8,151 bases of DNA from Candidatus Margulisiibacteriota bacterium (GCA_018814265.1 JAHIZU010000012.1:1-8151), one strand, 5' to 3'. Numbered from the stretch's first letter, positions 1 through 6,174 are shown. The notes: generated by a model from the sequence alone, not told the origin. Translations and numbers: made by a program.

Positions 1-598
1 ACTTTTTCAGGTAAGTTCGGCTGAATTGCATAAGATTTCTGGTGTCTTCATGCTCGGTGAAGCGCAGAAAAATCCGATTGCTGGCATCATCAATTGAGGC
101 CAGGAGGATACATTTATCCCGGCGCCCTTCAAACCAGTCGTGGTTGGAGCCATCCATCTGTGCCATTTCCCCAAAACAATCTTTGCGTTCCCGCCATTCG
201 CGGTGTGTCGCCTTCCTTTTCCTATCTTCCCAGAGACTGGCGGCGATCATGAGCCGGCGAACTGTTTCATCGCTCAGCTTGATCTTATCCAACTCTAATA
301 ACTTCTCCGCTGCGAAGGTTGGACGGAAATCAGCATATTTTTCCTTTATCTTGCTGATAGCCTTATCGGCCAGGCCGGGAGGAAGCTGATGATTTGACGG
401 TTGACCGCGTAACCCATGAATGATTGCCCGATCGCCTTTTGTTTTTATCTTTCGGCAAAGACGATTAATCCATTCACGCGAAAGATCAAGCAGTTCACCT
501 GCTTTTGCCTGGGTAATTCTTTTTTGGATGGCTAGATGAAGAACCTTTATCCGATCAATATCCCTCTGAGTCATTTGTAACATCTCTCTTTTGTCCAT
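1..598 (-). CDS. ISNCY (IS1202-like) family transposase, 3' part beyond the window
   Basis: DDE-type transposase of an insertion sequence; it would cut and join the element's ends. Reading the minus strand from the ATG at 598 gives 199 residues with no stop before the window edge, so only the N-terminal part (about half, judged against the usual 400-450 residues) is seen. Residues about 10-55 form a helix-turn-helix (RDIDRIKVL, ITQAKAGELLDLS). HGLRGQPSN at 61-69 is the linker typical of this family. MAQMDGSNHDWFEGR at 145-159 holds the likely first catalytic Asp (D149), and LLASIDDASNRIF follows. A Shine-Dalgarno AAAGGGAG (complement of 609-616) sits 10 nt before the ATG. The gene diverges from the DUF134 gene. 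No frameshift or stop interrupts the visible part, so the copy could be intact. The family call is from recalled motifs and is fairly sure; IS481 is the nearest alternative. Confidence 0.85.
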   Translation of the reverse strand, partial: MDKREMLQMTQRDIDRIKVLHLAIQKRITQAKAGELLDLSREWINRLCRKIKTKGDRAIIHGLRGQPSNHQLPPGLADKAISKIKEKYADFRPTFAAEKLLELDKIKLSDETVRRLMIAASLWEDRKRKATHREWRERKDCFGEMAQMDGSNHDWFEGRRDKCILLASIDDASNRIFLRFTEHEDTRNLMQFSRTYLKK

Positions 599-628
599 TT
601 TTGCCACACTCCCTTTATTCTTTATCGG

Positions 629-660
629 AAATGTGACTTTTCTATTTTGGACAAATGTGA
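629..660. repeat. Short direct repeats in the probable IS end region
   Basis: The octamer AAATGTGA occurs at 629-636 and again at 653-660, with start points 24 bp apart, between the transposase start and the DUF134 promoter. Its place just outside a transposase gene suggests subterminal transposase-binding repeats at the end of the insertion sequence, whose outer boundary would then lie around 650-690. The other IS end is outside the window, so neither the terminal inverted repeat nor a target duplication can be confirmed. The repeats are short enough that chance is possible. Confidence 0.35.
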
Positions 661-696
661 TGTTACTACTTTGGTGCTACATTTTATCACAAAGGC

Positions 697-725
697 TTGA
701 CAAATCTCGATGGATGAATTATTAT
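697..725 (+). promoter_or_regulatory. Sigma70-type promoter for the DUF134 operon
   Basis: A consensus -35 box TTGACA (697-702) is followed after 17 bp by TATTAT (720-725), one mismatch from the -10 consensus. Transcription would start near 732, about 20 nt before the DUF134 ATG at 754. AGGA at 743-746 serves as ribosome binding site. The promoter lies outside the transposase gene and points away from it. The -10 box is the left end of a perfect palindrome, so a protein bound there would compete with RNA polymerase. Confidence 0.75.
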
Positions 726-743
726 TGGCATATGCCAATAATA
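720..743. promoter_or_regulatory. Perfect 24-bp palindrome, probable operator
   Basis: The left arm TATTATTGGCAT (720-731) is followed directly by its exact reverse complement ATGCCAATAATA (732-743): 12 of 12 pairs match with no spacer. The core is TTGGCATATGCCAA. It covers the -10 box and the predicted transcription start of the DUF134 gene and ends 10 bp before its ATG, the classic position of a repressor site. With no loop and no T-run it is unlikely to be a terminator. The binder is not shown. The DUF134 protein itself, which has a helix-turn-helix, is the simplest candidate for autoregulation (inference). Confidence 0.7.
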
Positions 744-753
744 GGAAAAAGAT

Positions 754-1239
754 ATGCCAAGACCTTTTAGACGCAGAAGAGTGAGCCGCAGGCCGGGGAG
801 AGATTATTTTAAGCCGAGAGGGATTCCATTGAACGAGCTCGAGGAAGTGATTCTCCAGCTGGACGAGTTCGAGGCCATACGGCTGGCTGACCTGGAAGGC
901 ATGTACCAGGAGGGTGCCGCCAAAAAGATGAACGTCTCTCGCCAGACCTTCGGCAACATCATTGATTCCGCGCATAAAAAGATTGCTGACGCAATTATTA
1001 ACTCAAAAGCAATAAAGATAGAAGGGGGTGAAGTGAAAATGGTTGAAAGACAATTTGTTTGCTATGACTGCAAGCATGAATGGTCATTGCCTCACGGCAC
1101 AGGCCGGCCAGATGCCTGTCCGAAATGTAAAAGTAAAAACCTCCACCGTGCGCCGCAGGACAGGGGTTTGGCAAGCGGACCTCATGGTCGAGGTTGGGGC
1201 GGAGGTAAAGGCCAGGGAAGATGCAGAAGGGGGCTCTAA
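754..1239 (+). CDS. DUF134 (UPF0251) family protein, helix-turn-helix plus zinc ribbon
   Basis: Probable small DNA-binding protein of 161 residues; its exact role is not established. The N-terminus MPRPFRRRRV is very basic. Residues about 28-85 match the DUF134 domain (LDEFEAIRLADLEGMYQEGAAKKMNVSRQTF in the middle of it), which resembles a sigma-70 region 4 helix-turn-helix. Residues 100-130 hold a zinc ribbon with C103-x2-C106 and C122-x2-C125. The tail (about 140-161) is rich in Gly and Arg. The ATG has AGGA 7 nt upstream and lies just after a perfect palindrome over the promoter, which suggests autoregulation. Its stop TAA directly abuts the ATG of the NifX-family gene, so the two are translationally linked. 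DUF134 genes are commonly found beside NifX/NifB-like genes in anaerobes, which supports the call. Family assignment is confident; function is inferred. Confidence 0.88.
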   Translation: MPRPFRRRRVSRRPGRDYFKPRGIPLNELEEVILQLDEFEAIRLADLEGMYQEGAAKKMNVSRQTFGNIIDSAHKKIADAIINSKAIKIEGGEVKMVERQFVCYDCKHEWSLPHGTGRPDACPKCKSKNLHRAPQDRGLASGPHGRGWGGGKGQGRCRRGL

Positions 1240-1604
1240 ATGAGGATATGTATACCTGTTGAAAACAATGAATGGCTAAGGTCAAAGATTTATGATCATT
1301 TCGGCGGCGCGCCGTTCTTCTTGATCTACGATACTAATACTAAAGCTGTTGAGAATATTTCTAATTCTAATCAAGGGCATATCCATGGTGCTTGTAATCC
1401 CTTGACAGTATTAAATTCAAACCATTTTATATAGTGATCTGTCGGGGGATGGGATTGCGCGCGATAAGTAAATTGGGCGAGGCTGGCATCAAAGTCTATA
1501 GGTCCGATGCTGGCACGGTTGCCGATATGCTTGAAGAATTCCAGGATGGAAAGCTTAGTGAGCTTTCCATTGACAAAGCCTGCCGAGAACATAGCTGTCA
1601 TTAA
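1240..1604 (+). pseudogene. NifX/NifB-family Fe-Mo cluster-binding protein, frameshifted
   Basis: Small protein of the dinitrogenase iron-molybdenum cofactor biosynthesis family, which binds or carries metal-sulfur clusters. In the first frame, from ATG 1240, MRICIPVENNEWLRSKIYDHFGG leads to HGACNPLTVLNS and then stops at TAG 1432-1434. The match continues in the -1 frame from about 1425: IVICRGMGLRAISKLGEAGIKVYRSDAGTV, then KLSELSIDKACREHSCH and TAA at 1602-1604. Adding one base in the AAA of TTCAAACC or in the TTTT of CCATTTTAT rejoins a full-length protein of about 121 residues, normal for the family. All expected motifs are kept on both sides. The start follows the DUF134 stop with no gap, with AAGGGGG 6 nt upstream. 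Possible explanations are sequence error (most likely), recent mutation or ribosomal slippage on TTTT (least supported). The presence of the protein does not by itself imply nitrogen fixation. Confidence 0.82.
1546..1570 (+). repeat. Perfect 10-bp stem-loop inside the NifX-family gene
   Basis: ATGGAAAGCT (1546-1555) pairs exactly with AGCTTTCCAT (1561-1570) around the 5-nt loop TAGTG. It lies in the codons for DGKLSELSI near the end of the NifX-family reading frame. No T-run follows, so it is not an intrinsic terminator. It may be a chance result of coding for a conserved peptide, or an RNA processing or stability element between the first two genes and the rest of the operon. Confidence 0.45.
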
Positions 1605-1654
1605 GGATGGCAAATAAGGAATCACTGAATTTTGTTTGGAGAAGCGAATTAAAT

Positions 1655-2386
1655 ATGCCTGTGATAAAAATTTATTATGATAATGTTTCGGTCAGCAAAA
1701 ACATAAAAGCAGCCTGGGGATTCTCAGCGCTTGTGAAATACAAAGGAAGAAATATCCTTTTTGATGCAGGGGGAAACGCTGAGGTTCTTTCTGCCAACAT
1801 GAAAAAGATGGGATCGGACCCAAAATGTATTGAGTTTGTGGTCATATCTCACAAGCATTGGGACCATGTTGATGGAGTTTCAGCAGTTTTACCTGCCTTG
1901 CCGGCAGGCAGGCAGCCAAGTCAGAAAGTCTATTTTTTAAAGTCCTTTTCAGAGCGTTTGAAGAAGAGAGCTAAAGCATCCGGCGCGAAACTTGTTGAGA
2001 TTATTAAGTTTCAGAAAATTATTCCGGGTATATATACTACGGGGGAGATGGGAAAAACAATAAAAGAACAATCTTTGATAATTGACACTCCCAAAGGCTT
2101 GATAATTGTAACCGGCTGTTCGCACCCAGGCATAGTGGACATAGTACGTCATTCAAAGAAGAAACTAAAAAAGGATATTTACTTCGTGATTGGCGGTTTT
2201 CATCTTAAGACTTTGCGTGCTGAGCAAGTTAGAAGAATAATTAATGAGCTGAAGGAATTGGGCGTCAAGAGGATCGCTCCCTGCCATTGTACCGGGAAAA
2301 AGGCTATTTCTATTTTTCAAAAAGAGTTCCAAAATGACTTTATTAAAATTGGAGTGGGTAGCATTATAGGTACCGATGAGATTTAG
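1655..2386 (+). CDS. Metallo-beta-lactamase-fold hydrolase, COG1237 type
   Basis: Probable soluble metal-dependent hydrolase of 243 residues, in the group often labelled 7,8-dihydropterin-6-methyl-4-(beta-D-ribofuranosyl)aminobenzene-5'-phosphate synthase-like. The substrate is unknown. Numbered from the ATG at 1655: WGFSALVKYKGRNILFDAGG (21-40) is the first beta strand region with a metal-loop Asp (D37); SHKHWDH (65-71) is the H-x-H-x-D-H zinc motif; TGCSHPG (H157), GGFHL (H183) and PCHCTG (H211) supply further ligands. An in-frame ATG at 1607 would add 16 residues unlike the family and has no properly spaced ribosome binding site; GGAGA at 1638-1642 lies 12 nt before 1655. Residues 82-87 (LPAGRQ) are an insert encoded by a DNA palindrome. 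Arg codons are 5 AGA, 2 AGG and 3 CGT, unlike the CGN-rich sugar operon downstream. The 3' end overlaps the next gene by 11 nt. Confidence 0.85.
   Translation: MPVIKIYYDNVSVSKNIKAAWGFSALVKYKGRNILFDAGGNAEVLSANMKKMGSDPKCIEFVVISHKHWDHVDGVSAVLPALPAGRQPSQKVYFLKSFSERLKKRAKASGAKLVEIIKFQKIIPGIYTTGEMGKTIKEQSLIIDTPKGLIIVTGCSHPGIVDIVRHSKKKLKKDIYFVIGGFHLKTLRAEQVRRIINELKELGVKRIAPCHCTGKKAISIFQKEFQNDFIKIGVGSIIGTDEI
1892..1912 (+). repeat. Short palindromic repeat element inside the hydrolase gene
   Basis: CCTGCCT (1892-1898) and AGGCAGG (1906-1912) are exact inverted repeats around the loop TGCCGGC, which itself contains the palindrome GCCGGC; a partial extra GGCAG unit follows. The element stays in frame and is read as P-A-L-P-A-G-R-Q, falling between the zinc motif region and the strand QKVYFLKSF. 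In related proteins this loop is normally shorter, so about 4-6 residues look inserted. I recall the same LPAGRQ-coding palindrome in many proteins and spacers of uncultured bacteria, similar in idea to the Rickettsia palindromic elements. Only one copy is seen in this window. Confidence 0.6.
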
Positions 2387-3584
2387 ATTTTATTTATTAC
2401 TGAGCTTATTTGCCCTGATCATCTTCTTGCCGAATTGGGGTGAGGCATCTGAGGGGGAACTTGAGCATCTTCCCAAACCGCAATATGCCAAGGCCGAGGT
2501 TTTCGAAGTCGAGACCTACGATCTTGGCGGTCACAAGGATTCTCCAATCAAAGAAATCTCTCAACAGGTCACTTTAAAGATCCTATCCGGGAAATTTAAG
2601 GTAAAAGTTGTTGCTGTTGATCATATAGCTTCCGGCATGATGGGAGGGGAGATGATCCTTAAACCCGGAAACAGGGTTATCCTTTTTGTGGATGAAAATC
2701 CCCCTCCAGCTGAAAGCCCGGATGGCAGTCCGCTCTTCAATGTCGCGGATTATGTCCGTGACACGCCCATTTACTGGCTTGCCTTTTTTTTCGCTCTGCT
2801 TTTGGTAATTATCGGAGGCATGAAAGGGGTTAAAGCGCTGGTCAGTTTGGTCATCACTATATGTTTGATATTTTTCATCTTGTTTCCGCTTACACTTTGG
2901 GGCTTTAATCCCTTGCTGGTATCGGTCCTGATTGCCGGGGCAGTTTCTTTGATCGTTTTTCGAATTGTTGGGGGTAAAAGCATCAAGAGCGTGGCCGCGG
3001 CCATTGGAACTCTTTTGGGTGTGGCGATCGCCGGCATTTTGGCGTTTGTGGTCGGCAACATGATCCACCTCACTGGCATGAGCTCGGAGGAGTCGAGGAT
3101 ATTACTTTACTCCATGGACCTGAAGATAAATTACCAGGGACTGCTTTTTGGCAGTATTTTGATCGGGGCTTTGGGGGCGATCATGGATGTTGGCATGTCG
3201 ATAGCTTCATCCATAGATGAAGTGCGCAAGGTTCATCCTGAAGCCAATCTTCAAAACTTATTTAACGCGGGCATGAATGTCGGAAGGGATGTTATGGGAA
3301 CCATGTCTAATACCTTGATCTTAGCTTACACAGGATCAACTTTGCCTCTCCTGTTGCTCTTGATTGCCAATAACATGTCTTTTTCCAAGATCTTAAATAT
3401 GGAGATGATCGCGGTGGAAGCGGTGAGGGCATTGGCTGGAAGCATTGGCTTGGTGCTTTGCATTCCGATCACGGCTTTGATCTCTGCCTTTTTGTATTCA
3501 AGGCCTAAGATAAAAACAATTATACCTTCATCTGATTGGCTGCTTGACAAAGGACGGGCAAAAGATGATAATTTCTCCTGCTAA
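2376..3584 (+). CDS. YibE/F family multi-pass membrane protein
   Basis: Membrane protein of 402 residues with the YibE/F-like domain; the family's function is not known. Residues 1-24 are a signal peptide or first membrane helix (MRFRFYLLLSLFALIIFLPN). Residues about 25-130 form an outside domain rich in beta strands (QQVTLKILSGKFKVKVVAVDH, then a KPGNRVILFVDE strand). From about 131 come roughly seven membrane helices: 131-148, 151-170, 178-198, 204-230, 254-276, 308-331 and 353-374. The conserved GAIMDVGMSIASSIDE lies at 267-282 and GRDVMGTMSNTLILAY at 303-318, both typical of the family. The ATG overlaps the end of the hydrolase gene by 11 nt and has AGG (2368-2370) 5 nt upstream, so translation is probably coupled. 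Length and architecture fit intact family members. A transport role is only a guess. Confidence 0.88.
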   Translation: MRFRFYLLLSLFALIIFLPNWGEASEGELEHLPKPQYAKAEVFEVETYDLGGHKDSPIKEISQQVTLKILSGKFKVKVVAVDHIASGMMGGEMILKPGNRVILFVDENPPPAESPDGSPLFNVADYVRDTPIYWLAFFFALLLVIIGGMKGVKALVSLVITICLIFFILFPLTLWGFNPLLVSVLIAGAVSLIVFRIVGGKSIKSVAAAIGTLLGVAIAGILAFVVGNMIHLTGMSSEESRILLYSMDLKINYQGLLFGSILIGALGAIMDVGMSIASSIDEVRKVHPEANLQNLFNAGMNVGRDVMGTMSNTLILAYTGSTLPLLLLLIANNMSFSKILNMEMIAVEAVRALAGSIGLVLCIPITALISAFLYSRPKIKTIIPSSDWLLDKGRAKDDNFSC

Positions 3585-4173
3585 TATGGCATTCTGGATA
3601 CAAGTTATAAAAGTAGCGACCGCCTTGTTTATCATAACCGATTCGTTCGGCAACCTGCCGTTCTATATTGCTTTGACCGAAGGCGTGCCTCCTCCGGAGC
3701 GCCGCAGGATTACCCTGACCGCTATTCTTACCGGCCTCATCATGATGGCCTTCTTTGTTTTTGCCGGCAGCCTTGTCCTTGACCTCTTTGACCTGACGCT
3801 TGATGATCTGCGCGTTGCCGGCGGCGTGCTGCTCCTGATCATTTCCATTGAAGTGCTGATGAGAGGCAAGGTGGCGGCCGAGCACCGTGAGGATATCGGG
3901 GTCGTGCCCCTGGGCAGCCCGCTGTTGGTTGGCCCAGGCGCCATTACCACTGTGCTGGTCATGACCAAGCTTTATCAGCTGCCCGCGGTCGTGCTCGGTG
4001 TCTTGATCTGTTTTACCCTGATCTGGCTGGTTTTCCACTTTGCCGAGATAGTCTTCAAAGTCATTGGCAGGAACGGCTCCTTGATCGTGACCAAGATTGC
4101 CGCCATCCTGATTGCCGCTATTGCGGTGCGTTTTATCCGCGTTGGCATCCAGGCTTTCTTCAAAATAATCTGA
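3565..4173 (+). CDS. MarC family inner membrane protein
   Basis: Integral membrane protein of 202 residues in the MarC/UPF0056 family. Early work linked MarC to multiple antibiotic resistance, but later work did not support this, and the true role is unknown. Features include FIITDSFGNLPFYIALTEG near the N-terminus (compare the family's D-P-x-G-N-x-P), PPPERRRI in the first loop, then PLGSPLLVGPGAITTVLV, the second signature with the conserved Gly-Pro-Gly. About six hydrophobic helices are evident, with a short hydrophobic C-terminus (IRVGIQAFFKII). The start chosen is ATG 3565, giving MIISPANMAFWIQ. A TTG at 3544 is in frame but adds only polar residues. ATG 3565 has AAAGG at 3549-3553 and overlaps the YibE/F gene by 20 nt. 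No clear terminator follows before the next promoter. Confidence 0.87.
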   Translation: MIISPANMAFWIQVIKVATALFIITDSFGNLPFYIALTEGVPPPERRRITLTAILTGLIMMAFFVFAGSLVLDLFDLTLDDLRVAGGVLLLIISIEVLMRGKVAAEHREDIGVVPLGSPLLVGPGAITTVLVMTKLYQLPAVVLGVLICFTLIWLVFHFAEIVFKVIGRNGSLIVTKIAAILIAAIAVRFIRVGIQAFFKII

Positions 4174-4211
4174 GTCTCTGCTATTTTTTGTTGGTGCTAC
4201 AATTAGTAACC

Positions 4212-4240
4212 TTGACTTTTTTTCCGTTTTAAAGCATAAT
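4212..4240 (+). promoter_or_regulatory. Sigma70-type promoter for the GT4-pgmB-GH65 operon
   Basis: TTGACT (4212-4217) and CATAAT (4235-4240) are separated by exactly 17 bp, each one mismatch from consensus, within an AT-rich 102-bp gap. Predicted transcription start is near 4247. GAGGTGA at 4259-4265 then gives a strong ribosome binding site 10 nt before the ATG at 4276. No operator-like repeat was seen here. The T-rich stretch before it (4181-4190) has no stable hairpin, so some read-through from the upstream operon is possible. Confidence 0.7.
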
Positions 4241-4275
4241 TTTATTATTCTTCCCCGTGAGGTGAGTTTGATAAT

Positions 4276-5523
4276 ATGAAAATTGCTATGTTGCACTGGG
4301 GTTTTCCGCCGATCATTGGCGGAGTTGAGACCCACCTGGTTTCCTTGATGCCGGAACTGGTAAAGATGGGCCACAAGGTTTCTCTGCTGACCGGATCAGC
4401 TGAAGGTTATCCTGAACATTACGATTTCAAAGGGGTCGGGATCACGCGCAACCAGTATTATGACCTTAACTGGCTGTTCAAAAGCAATTTCCAGGAAGTC
4501 GACGATAACGTTTGGGATGTAACGCTCGGGTACCTTAACAAGACCAAGCCTGATGTTATCCATTGCCATAATATGCATTACTTTAGCCGCTACCATACCA
4601 GGGTGGTGGAGCACTGGGCCTTGCAGCACAAGGTTCCCCTGGTCCTAACCGCGCACAATGCTTGGAAAGATAAGTTGTACCTCGACTTGACCTGCAAAGT
4701 TGCCTGGGACCGGATCATTGCCATCAGCCATTACATTAAACGTGAATTAGTGGCAGTCGGAGTGCCTGAAGAGAAGGTTGATGTTGTCCACCATGGTATT
4801 GATGAGCGTAAATTCACTCCGGGCACAAGCAAGCCCTTTATCTTTAAAGACCACCCGCCTTTAAAAAAGATGAAAAAAGTCGTGTTTCATCCTGCCCGTC
4901 TGGGCATTTCCAAAGGTTGTGACATTACCATCGAGGCATTTCGGATCGTCAAGAACAAAATACCTGACGCAGCGCTTCTCATGTCCGGCAGCGGCAATAT
5001 CATTGACTGGGGCTTGACGCAGAACAAGGATATTGCTTTTTTTGCGACCTTGATCAAACATCTTGGCTTGCAGGACAGCGTTTATATCAACACGTTCTCC
5101 CTGGAAAAGGAAATGCCGGAGTTGTATCGTCTGGCTGACGTGGTGGTCTATCCCTCGTCCGCAGAAGAACCTTTTGGCTTAACCATGTTGGAATCTATGG
5201 CTGCGGCTAAGCCCATTATTGTGACCGATTCGGGCGGCATGCCGGAGATCATCCAGAACGACATTAACGGTTATGTTATACCTAAGGGAAATCATGAGGC
5301 TCTGGCCGAAAAGATCATTAAACTTTTGTCATCTGACAAGCTGAGCGCCAAGCTGGGCAAGACCGGCCGCGAACAGATCATGCATATGTATACCAAGAGG
5401 ATCTACGCGGAAAATATCTACAAAGTGTTTGAACAAGCGATCAAGGATTATTCCAAGACACGCAAGAAAAAATTCCAGCCAAGACGTAAATTCGTTATTG
5501 CTCAAGAGGAGATGGCGGTTTAG
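4276..5523 (+). CDS. GT4 family glycosyltransferase
   Basis: Cytoplasmic retaining glycosyltransferase (GT-B fold) of 415 residues that would move a sugar from a nucleotide sugar to an unknown acceptor. The N-terminal domain starts MKIAMLHWGFPPIIGGVETH, with the Gly-rich loop G15-G16. DVIHCHNMHY (93-102) and LTAHN (124-128) line the acceptor cleft. In the C-terminal domain, FHPARLGISKG carries the R208/K213 pair that contacts the donor diphosphate. E298-x7-E306 in SAEEPFGLTMLES is the family's E-x7-E motif, and TDSGGMPEII follows. The last 25 residues are basic (KTRKKKFQPRRK), which may aid membrane contact. It is the first gene of a three-gene operon, directly followed by beta-phosphoglucomutase (no gap) and GH65, so a glucosyl donor and a glucoside product are likely. 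Trehalose, kojibiose or glucosylglycerol-type products are all possible; none can be chosen from sequence. Confidence 0.88.
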   Translation: MKIAMLHWGFPPIIGGVETHLVSLMPELVKMGHKVSLLTGSAEGYPEHYDFKGVGITRNQYYDLNWLFKSNFQEVDDNVWDVTLGYLNKTKPDVIHCHNMHYFSRYHTRVVEHWALQHKVPLVLTAHNAWKDKLYLDLTCKVAWDRIIAISHYIKRELVAVGVPEEKVDVVHHGIDERKFTPGTSKPFIFKDHPPLKKMKKVVFHPARLGISKGCDITIEAFRIVKNKIPDAALLMSGSGNIIDWGLTQNKDIAFFATLIKHLGLQDSVYINTFSLEKEMPELYRLADVVVYPSSAEEPFGLTMLESMAAAKPIIVTDSGGMPEIIQNDINGYVIPKGNHEALAEKIIKLLSSDKLSAKLGKTGREQIMHMYTKRIYAENIYKVFEQAIKDYSKTRKKKFQPRRKFVIAQEEMAV

Positions 5524-6174
5524 GTGGCGATCAAAGCGGCTATTTTTGACCTCGACGGCGTCATTGTTAACACGGTGCCGCTGCACTTCAATGCCTGGCA
5601 AAAGATGTTCAATCAGTATGGTCATGATTTTACTATGGCGGATTACCTGGGCAAAGTTGACGGCCGGCCCCGGCTTGAGGGCGCGGCAGCGATCCTGACT
5701 GAATTGTCTCCAGAGGAAATAAAAAAGGCAGGGGAGATCAAACAAGGTTATTACCAGAAGTTATTGGACAGCGAAACGATCGAAATCTTTGAGAGTTCGG
5801 TCAAGATTATCCAGCAGCTGAAAAACCATGGCCTCAAACTAGCCGCGGCTTCCTCCAGCAAGAACGCGGTGCGAATTTTGAAAAAGATCAAATTATATGA
5901 TATGTTTGATGTTAATGTTTCTGGGGCTGATTTTGAAAAAGGCAAGCCTGACCCGGAAATATTCTTGACTGCGGCCTCCCGCTTGGGCGCTGACCCTAAA
6001 GAATCAGTGGTTTTTGAAGATGCCAAATCCGGCGTAGACGCGGCAGCTAACGGCGGTTTTTATTGCATCGGCATCAACCGGCATAACAATGCTGAAGCTT
6101 TGAGCCGTGCAAACCGGATCGTCAACGACCTGAGCGAGGTCGCCCTGGAGGAGATACTTAACCTTGACCGCTAG
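5524..6174 (+). CDS. pgmB: Beta-phosphoglucomutase, HAD superfamily
   Basis: Converts beta-D-glucose 1-phosphate to glucose 6-phosphate in the cytoplasm, feeding phosphorolysis products into glycolysis. The 216 residues are close to the 221 of the Lactococcus enzyme. FDLDGV (8-13) holds the nucleophile D9 and acid-base D11. H21 in PLHFNAW, the VDGRPRLEG loop (45-53) and SSSKN (110-114) match substrate and phosphate contacts. K141 in KGKPDPEIF and E165/D166 in FEDAKSG bind phosphate and magnesium. The start is GTG 5524, directly after the GT4 stop, with AGAGGAGA (5505-5512) 11 nt upstream. The gene overlaps GH65 by 11 nt. The GH65 neighbour is the usual source of beta-glucose 1-phosphate, which strongly favours this activity over other HAD phosphatases. 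Confidence 0.92.
   Translation: MAIKAAIFDLDGVIVNTVPLHFNAWQKMFNQYGHDFTMADYLGKVDGRPRLEGAAAILTELSPEEIKKAGEIKQGYYQKLLDSETIEIFESSVKIIQQLKNHGLKLAAASSSKNAVRILKKIKLYDMFDVNVSGADFEKGKPDPEIFLTAASRLGADPKESVVFEDAKSGVDAAANGGFYCIGINRHNNAEALSRANRIVNDLSEVALEEILNLDR
6147..6154 (+). promoter_or_regulatory. Strong ribosome binding site fixing a TTG start for GH65
   Basis: GGAGGAGA lies 9 nt before the TTG at 6164. No ATG or GTG in the same frame lies nearby, and the conserved N-terminal region (KYESLFVLGNGYLG) begins only about 30 residues in, so TTG is the best start. The site is inside the 3' end of pgmB, consistent with translational coupling. Confidence 0.7.

Noticed and set aside
42..389. Plus-strand open frame of 115 codons at the left edge
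   Set aside because: It lies opposite the transposase, whose minus-strand frame has clear family motifs; the plus-strand product is Ser/Arg-rich and unlike any known protein.
671..681. The 11-mer TTGGTGCTACA occurs here and again at 4191-4201, both in intergenic DNA
   Set aside because: Several exact 11-mer pairs are expected by chance in a window of this size, and flanking bases do not match, so it is not taken as an IS remnant.
1402..1432. Promoter-like TTGACA followed by an AT-rich TTTATA stretch inside the NifX-family gene, at the frameshift site
   Set aside because: TTGACA is explained by conserved coding (Pro-Leu-Thr-Val) and the -10 match is poor. A hexamer like this is expected several times by chance in 8 kb.
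1607..1654. Earlier ATG start for the COG1237-type hydrolase
   Set aside because: The only purine-rich stretch (AAGG) touches the ATG with no spacer, and the 16 extra residues do not fit the family's N-terminus.
4174..4211. Possible terminator after the MarC gene (T-run at 4184-4189)
   Set aside because: No GC-rich stem was found directly upstream of the T-run.
3520..4374. Long open frame on the minus strand opposite the MarC gene (284 codons)
   Set aside because: It is antisense to a clear MarC family gene, its translation is of low complexity and rich in Gln, Asp, His and Gly, and it resembles no family; it is a shadow frame.
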